From contig NZ_JAFBDW010000002.1 of the NCBI RefSeq assembly GCF_016908415.1, positions 248,001-312,000 of the forward strand: 64,000 nucleotides of DNA. Reading direction: 5' to 3'. Below are positions 60,340 to 64,000 of the stretch, one piece after another. The notes beneath the pieces are model-generated. The model had not been told where the DNA came from, searched no databases, and worked only from the letters and a program-made list of their open reading frames with translations. The position numbers and the translations under genes are program-made. Source of the stretch: Caldicoprobacter guelmensis (GTDB lineage: Bacteria; Bacillota; Clostridia; Caldicoprobacterales; Caldicoprobacteraceae). Each line of letters opens with the position of its first letter. The first letter of the stretch is position 1.

Positions 60340-60416
60340 TGGTCGGGGTGGAGGGACTTGAACCCCCGGCCCCATGCTCCCAAAGCACGTGCGCTACCAA
60401 ACTGCGCCACACCCCG
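60340..60416 (-). tRNA. tRNA-Pro (TGG), CCA encoded
   Basis: Acceptor CGGGGTG/CACCCCG, D-arm GCGCAGTTTGGTAGCGC, anticodon stem-loop CGTGC-TTTGGGA-GCATG, T-arm GGGGGTTCAAGTCCCTC. It is the first tRNA of the minus-strand array Pro-Glu-Met-Asp-Phe-Tyr-Leu. Confidence 0.97.
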
Positions 60417-60490
60417 ACTCTGTTGCTTTGCAATCTGAAAGCAAGTATTAATATACAGCATTTAAATTATTCTGTCAAGAGGAAAAAAAT

Positions 60491-60519
60491 TTTATTTTGT
60501 TGACTCGATATGGTATAAT
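60491..60519 (+). promoter_or_regulatory. Extended -10 promoter of the rsbV-rsbW-sigma operon
   Basis: TGGTATAAT (60511-60519) is an extended -10 with consensus hexamer; the -35 at 17-base spacing (TTTATT) is weak. Confidence 0.5.
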
Positions 60520-60562
60520 TACACACGAACGTCTATACTTTGCAAAGAAGGAGATGGTTGAT

Positions 60563-60880
60563 ATGAACATAACTCATAATTACAATCCTGCTACGAGCGT
60601 TTGGGAGGTCTCTCTTTCAGGAGAAGTGGACGTATACAACGCTCCTCAGTTAAAGGAGGAACTTTACAGGCTTTTGGACCAGCATAACTCAAGCATAGTT
60701 ATAGATTGCCGGGACCTTAAATATATAGACAGTACCGGGTTGGGCGTATTGATAGGCGTTTTAAAGAGAGTGAAGGACAACAACGGCAGTATATCCTTAA
60801 AGAATTTGAAACCCTACATTAAGAAAATTTTTACAATTACTGGACTTGACAAAATATTTTTAATAGAGGTGCAGGAATAA
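60563..60880 (+). CDS. STAS-domain anti-sigma factor antagonist (RsbV/SpoIIAA-like)
   Basis: A 105-aa STAS protein. The phosphorylatable Ser lies in CRDLKYIDSTGLGVLIGVL near residue 57, the typical site for the partner kinase. When dephosphorylated it binds the anti-sigma factor and frees the sigma factor. ATG 60563 with GAAGGAGA is the start. It overlaps the next gene by one base (TAATG), and the three genes form a partner-switching cassette. Confidence 0.92.
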   Translation: MNITHNYNPATSVWEVSLSGEVDVYNAPQLKEELYRLLDQHNSSIVIDCRDLKYIDSTGLGVLIGVLKRVKDNNGSISLKNLKPYIKKIFTITGLDKIFLIEVQE

Positions 60881-61272
60881 TGAATATGGATAGCGTTTAT
60901 TTGAGGGTACCGGCAAAGCCTGAGTATATGTTGGTTATACGGTTAACTACTTCAGCTGTAGCCAGTAGGGCCGGATTTGATGTGGATGAGATTGAGGACA
61001 TAAAGCTGGCGGTGTCTGAAGCAGGGATTTTTATGATGAATCATAGCAGAAATGTAAAATGGTTGGAGCTTGAATTTAATGTGGACAAAGAGGAGGGTAT
61101 TTGGATCGACATTTCAGCGTCTGAAGCCATACATCGGGATGCAGTGTTATGTGAAAATGAGCAATCGGAGCTCAGCTTCTACATAATGGAATCTCTGATG
61201 GATAGGGTAGAGAAAGTGGGCGATAGCGGATTTTTAAAGGGTATAAAGATGTATAAGAAATTTGGGGGTTAG
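60880..61272 (+). CDS. Anti-sigma factor, Ser kinase (RsbW/SpoIIAB-like)
   Basis: A 130-aa GHKL ATPase. The N box is DEIEDIKLAVSEAGIFMMNHSRN, where Glu/Asn positions are partly altered (AGIFMMNH instead of EAVTNAIEH), and the G boxes are weak: no clear DxGxG is seen in WIDISASEAIHRD. It would bind the sigma factor and phosphorylate the antagonist. The degenerate ATP site is notable. Its place between the antagonist and sigma gene supports the role. Confidence 0.85.
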   Translation: MNMDSVYLRVPAKPEYMLVIRLTTSAVASRAGFDVDEIEDIKLAVSEAGIFMMNHSRNVKWLELEFNVDKEEGIWIDISASEAIHRDAVLCENEQSELSFYIMESLMDRVEKVGDSGFLKGIKMYKKFGG

Positions 61273-61278
61273 TTTTTG

Positions 61279-62040
61279 ATGAGTGTACAGACATCTGCAA
61301 AATCAGGTGCTGAAAATTTAGAAGCTCTGCTTAAGGAGTATTGCGAGACTCGGGATATAAAACTGAGAAACCTGTTGGTACAGAAATATTTATATATTGC
61401 TGAAATAATAGCAAAGAAGTTTGCTAATCGGGGTATTGATTACGATGACCTGTATCAGGTGGCTTCGCTGGCTTTGATAAAGGCACTGGAACGCTATGAT
61501 ATAAGCAAAGGTTATAAGTTTTCAAGCTTTGCAACTCCCACCATAATTGGAGAGATAAAAAACTATTTCCGTGACAAAAGTAGAATGATACGGTTGCCTA
61601 GAAAGGAAAACGAGATGCTCAAAAAATTGGATGAGGCTAGAGCGCAGCTTTCGGTTTCCCTTGGGCGTTCTCCCAAGCCAGAAGAATTGGCTGAGTATTT
61701 GAATGTGGACACTGAAGAAGTTTTGGAGCTGATGGAATCTAACCAAAAGGCAAATCCTCTTTCGCTGGATTATTATATAGATGAAGATAATGAGACTGAC
61801 CTGTCGGCTGTAATAGGCCATGAGGAAGATGGTTACATCAAGATTGAGAATAAGGATTTTATCGACAGTATCATGGACAAGCTAAATGATGTAGAGAAAA
61901 AGGTCATATACGAACGTTTTTATAACCAGCGAAGCCAAAAAGATATAGCAGAGGAGATGGGCGTGTCACAGATGTATGTTTCAAGGCTGGAGCGAAAAAT
62001 TTTGAGGAAACTCAAACACATGTTTAAAAACAGCCTTTGA
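61279..62040 (+). CDS. SigB/SigF-family RNA polymerase sigma factor
   Basis: A 253-aa group 3 sigma factor. Region 2 is DYDDLYQVASLALIKALERYDISKGYKFSSFATPTIIGEIKNYFRD, region 3 follows (IRLPRKENEMLKKLDEA) and region 4 is MDKLNDVEKKVIYERFYNQRSQKDIAEEMGVSQMYVSRLERKIL. The order rsbV-rsbW-sigma matches both sigB and spoIIA operons. Sequence and the lack of a spoVA gene after it favour a general-stress SigB-like role, but SigF cannot be excluded. ATG 61279 lies 6 bases after rsbW. Confidence 0.88.
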   Translation: MSVQTSAKSGAENLEALLKEYCETRDIKLRNLLVQKYLYIAEIIAKKFANRGIDYDDLYQVASLALIKALERYDISKGYKFSSFATPTIIGEIKNYFRDKSRMIRLPRKENEMLKKLDEARAQLSVSLGRSPKPEELAEYLNVDTEEVLELMESNQKANPLSLDYYIDEDNETDLSAVIGHEEDGYIKIENKDFIDSIMDKLNDVEKKVIYERFYNQRSQKDIAEEMGVSQMYVSRLERKILRKLKHMFKNSL

Positions 62041-62158
62041 CAGATTGCTTTATATAAAAATGGTGACAATTGTTTTGTTTGAACGCTATAAAGAAGGGTA
62101 GTTATATAATTGTAGGAATGGAATCTAAGCAGCGATGTTTTTGGGGGTAGTGCCGGTG

Positions 62159-62578
62159 ATGTTGTTGTACAAAAAGGAAATTGTAGGGGCCAATCCGCAG
62201 ATGGTCAGAGGGCTGGTAAAGGAAATAATGGAGTGTATAGAGGCATGGCATCATCTAGAGGAGGAAGAAGATTACGAATTTCGACTCATAATCAATGAGC
62301 TGATTGTCAATGGGATAGTTCATGGGAACAAATGTTATGAAGATAAAATTCTTACCGTGATTGTCCATGCGCTGGATGATACTACCGTATCCATATGTAT
62401 AAGGGACCAGGGGAAGGGGTTTAATTACAAGAAGATAGAGAGGGGTATTTTTCCCTGTGATTCTTTTTTGTTTTTAGAGAGGGGTAGAGGGCTTAAAATA
62501 GTACAGAGCATATGCGATGACATAAAGTTCAGCAAGAATGGTAGTTGGATTAGTGTAAAGAAGTCCATAAAATCATAA
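62159..62578 (+). CDS. Additional RsbW-like ATPase (HATPase_c_2)
   Basis: A 139-aa GHKL protein. The N box FRLIINELIVNGIVHGNK and G1 box IRDQGKGFN, and the G2-like LFLERGRGLKIVQSICDD are all intact, unlike the RsbW-like protein two genes before. The start is probably ATG 62159; GTG 62150 is possible. It follows the sigma gene by 120 bases, with a possible separate promoter. A second anti-sigma or switch kinase for this cassette is a fair inference. Confidence 0.82.
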   Translation: MLLYKKEIVGANPQMVRGLVKEIMECIEAWHHLEEEEDYEFRLIINELIVNGIVHGNKCYEDKILTVIVHALDDTTVSICIRDQGKGFNYKKIERGIFPCDSFLFLERGRGLKIVQSICDDIKFSKNGSWISVKKSIKS

Positions 62579-62690
62579 CAGGGCATTTAAACTGATTGTC
62601 TACAATCAGAATATTTTTGTTTTTGGAGGATTTTTTTGTTTTGCGTAGAAATAAAAAATGTAGTAGAATAACTTTGAAGGGATTGAAATT

Positions 62691-63902
62691 ATGAAGGGCC
62701 TTGTGATTGGCAGAAGAAGGGTGCGCTTTCGCTTTTTTGTTTTTTTGTGTATGGTTATAATAGGCTGTCATTACCTCATAAGCGCTTCAACTCGTGCGCC
62801 GGTTTATGGTATAGTGCAGTATGGAGAAATATTGCTGAAGGATAAAGGCGATGCTCTGTTAATCAGGCAGGAAAAGGTATATGATGCTCCAGATTATGGG
62901 CGTGTTAACTTTTTGGTAGCCGAGGGCGAATCGGTGCAGAAAGAAGCACCGGTAGCTGTGTTATATAAAGCCAATTACAAGGAAGAACTGATGTACCAGC
63001 TCTATAACGTGCAGGAGAAAATATTGCTTTACCAGCAGGAAAATATAGTGCAGGAGCTCATCAATAAAGATTTGGAAAAGGTCGAGAGGGATATTGCAGG
63101 TACTGTGGCGTCTATCCAGGTGGCAGTAAGGGATTTGCAGTTAGACAGGCTAGATGACTACGAGAAGAAGCTTCGTTTGCTTTTTTCCAGTCGGCAAAAG
63201 GTACTGGGGCAAAAGATGAAGTCCGACCCTTATCTTGAACGGCTTTACAAGGAAGAGGAAACCCTCAATAAGCAACTGGAAGAGTGGAAGGTGGAGCTGG
63301 TGGCTCCTGAGTCGGGCATAATAAGCTTCTCTTTGGATGGTATGGAGAATATTCTGGGTACAAAAGCAGTAGATGAGATTACAATAGAGGATTTCAAGAG
63401 CTTTTATGAGAAAGGTGTGGTGGAACAAGCAGATGGCGGGAAGAAGGTAAAAGCCGATCAGCCGTTTTTCAAAATTGTACAGCCCGGTAAGTGGTACGCA
63501 GCGTGCCTAATATCGAATCCGAAAATCAACTATGCAGAAGGTCAAGAAGTTGATGTGACTTTTATAGGCTCTCAGGTGCAGACCATTAAAGGGAGGATAC
63601 ATCGAATTGCCCATGGAAAAGGGGAAACACTTGTGGTGGTAGAGTTTAATGAAAAGGTTGAGGATTTTATCAGCAAAAGGAGTGCGAAGGTGGAGATAAG
63701 TAAAAATTTTCAGGGGTTTATGGTGCCTGCCGGCGCTGTTGTTACTCGGCGTGGAGAAAAAGGGGTAAGAGTGGTTGGGGAGGATGTAGAGGTTTTTGTT
63801 CCGGTAGAAACGATGGCTTCTGATGGGGAAAATGCTATAATTTCCGAGAAAGGGGAACGCAAGCAGCTAGAGCTTCATGCCAAAGTCCGCATTGAGAGGT
63901 GA
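62691..63902 (+). CDS. HlyD-family membrane-fusion-like protein
   Basis: A 403-aa protein with one N-terminal membrane helix (residues 10-32, FFVFLCMVIIGCHYLI) and an outside part. It holds the HlyD-like order: a first lipoyl half (VYDAPDYGRVNFLVAEGESVQKEAPVAVLY), a helical hairpin (residues 100-200), a second lipoyl half (VELVAPESGIISF) and a beta-barrel end (GQEVDVTFIGSQVQTIKGRI). Family members in Clostridia lie just before yggS and sepF and may act in envelope or division, not in a classic exporter. No partner pump is seen here. Confidence 0.85.
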   Translation: MKGLVIGRRRVRFRFFVFLCMVIIGCHYLISASTRAPVYGIVQYGEILLKDKGDALLIRQEKVYDAPDYGRVNFLVAEGESVQKEAPVAVLYKANYKEELMYQLYNVQEKILLYQQENIVQELINKDLEKVERDIAGTVASIQVAVRDLQLDRLDDYEKKLRLLFSSRQKVLGQKMKSDPYLERLYKEEETLNKQLEEWKVELVAPESGIISFSLDGMENILGTKAVDEITIEDFKSFYEKGVVEQADGGKKVKADQPFFKIVQPGKWYAACLISNPKINYAEGQEVDVTFIGSQVQTIKGRIHRIAHGKGETLVVVEFNEKVEDFISKRSAKVEISKNFQGFMVPAGAVVTRRGEKGVRVVGEDVEVFVPVETMASDGENAIISEKGERKQLELHAKVRIER

Positions 63903-63909
63903 TGTGGCA

Positions 63910-64000
63910 ATGGACATACAATATAATGTAAAAAAGGTAATGGAGAGAGTTGCTGAGGCTGCCCACAAAGCCAATAGATCTCCTGAAAGTGTTACTATTG
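63910..64000 (+). CDS. YggS-family PLP homeostasis protein (partial)
   Basis: Only the first 30 codons are present, from ATG 63910 behind AGGTGAT. The start VKKVMERVAEAAHKANRSPESVTI fits the N terminus of YggS (YlmE) proteins, which bind pyridoxal phosphate and maintain its balance. It runs off the end of the window. In Firmicutes it leads into sepF and the cell-division cluster. Confidence 0.72.
   Translation, partial: MDIQYNVKKVMERVAEAAHKANRSPESVTI

Noticed and set aside
60500..60519. TTGACT and TATAAT close together before the STAS gene
   Set aside because: They are separated by only 8 bases, so they cannot form one promoter; the extended -10 is used instead.

Overview
The window looks like chromosome from an anaerobic, endospore-forming, low-GC Gram-positive of class Clostridia, probably a fermentative relative of the Thermoanaerobacterales. 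The evidence is spoVM, an alpha/beta SASP, ylbJ, SigI/RsgI, an rsbV-rsbW-sigma cassette, a CIRCE-controlled groESL, pta-ackA, a HydABC-type [FeFe]-hydrogenase operon and consensus SigA promoters. The species cannot be named from this sequence.

Layout. 1-16.5 kb is conserved core: the end of a PASTA kinase gene, rsgA-rpe-thiN, a small membrane protein, spoVM, rpmB, the yloU-yloV pair, recG, SASP, rsmD-coaD, ylbJ/patatin/ylbM, pta-ackA and an alpha/beta hydrolase. 16.5-24 kb is sfsA followed by metal homeostasis. feoAB has Fur boxes upstream and a 55-residue Cys-rich protein downstream; a P-type ATPase lies behind a yybP-ykoY (Mn2+) riboswitch; an ECF S component has its own structured leader. 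24-27.2 kb is a compact MerR regulon (merR; aldo-keto reductase, flavodoxin, cupin) joined by one repeated palindrome. 27-31.5 kb holds a DivIVA-like protein, groESL, dCMP deaminase and a DUF6062 protein. 31.5-41 kb is a hydrogenase locus: a sensory-looking block (SPOR, DRTGG, RsbT-like ATPase, HydS-like protein, DRTGG, PHP) followed by hydC, an ATPase, a 2Fe-2S protein, hydB and hydA.

41-55 kb carries envelope and regulatory modules: DUF2089 plus two SHOCT-like proteins, BlaI with a broken BlaR1-like gene, a secreted DUF5667 protein divergent from sigI-rsgI, TetR with an MMPL exporter and a secreted coiled-coil protein, and a cbiM(N)QO Co/Ni ECF transporter behind an attenuator-like leader. 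55.2-59.75 kb is accessory DNA: a Phd/PIN toxin-antitoxin pair, IS21 and IS66 fragments, a frameshifted gene, an ORF-less group II intron and a tyrosine recombinase beside a seven-tRNA array (59.8-60.4 kb). The end returns to core: STAS antagonist, anti-sigma kinase, sigma factor, an extra ATPase, a HlyD-like protein and the start of yggS.

Common themes are metal and redox control (Fur, Mn riboswitch, cbi leader, MerR, hydrogenase sensor block) and partner-switching ATPases, of which four are encoded. Several genes below are too short for a routine ORF search (spoVM, the Cys-rich protein, the reductase remnant) and were read directly from the sequence. Coordinates of CDS include the stop codon.
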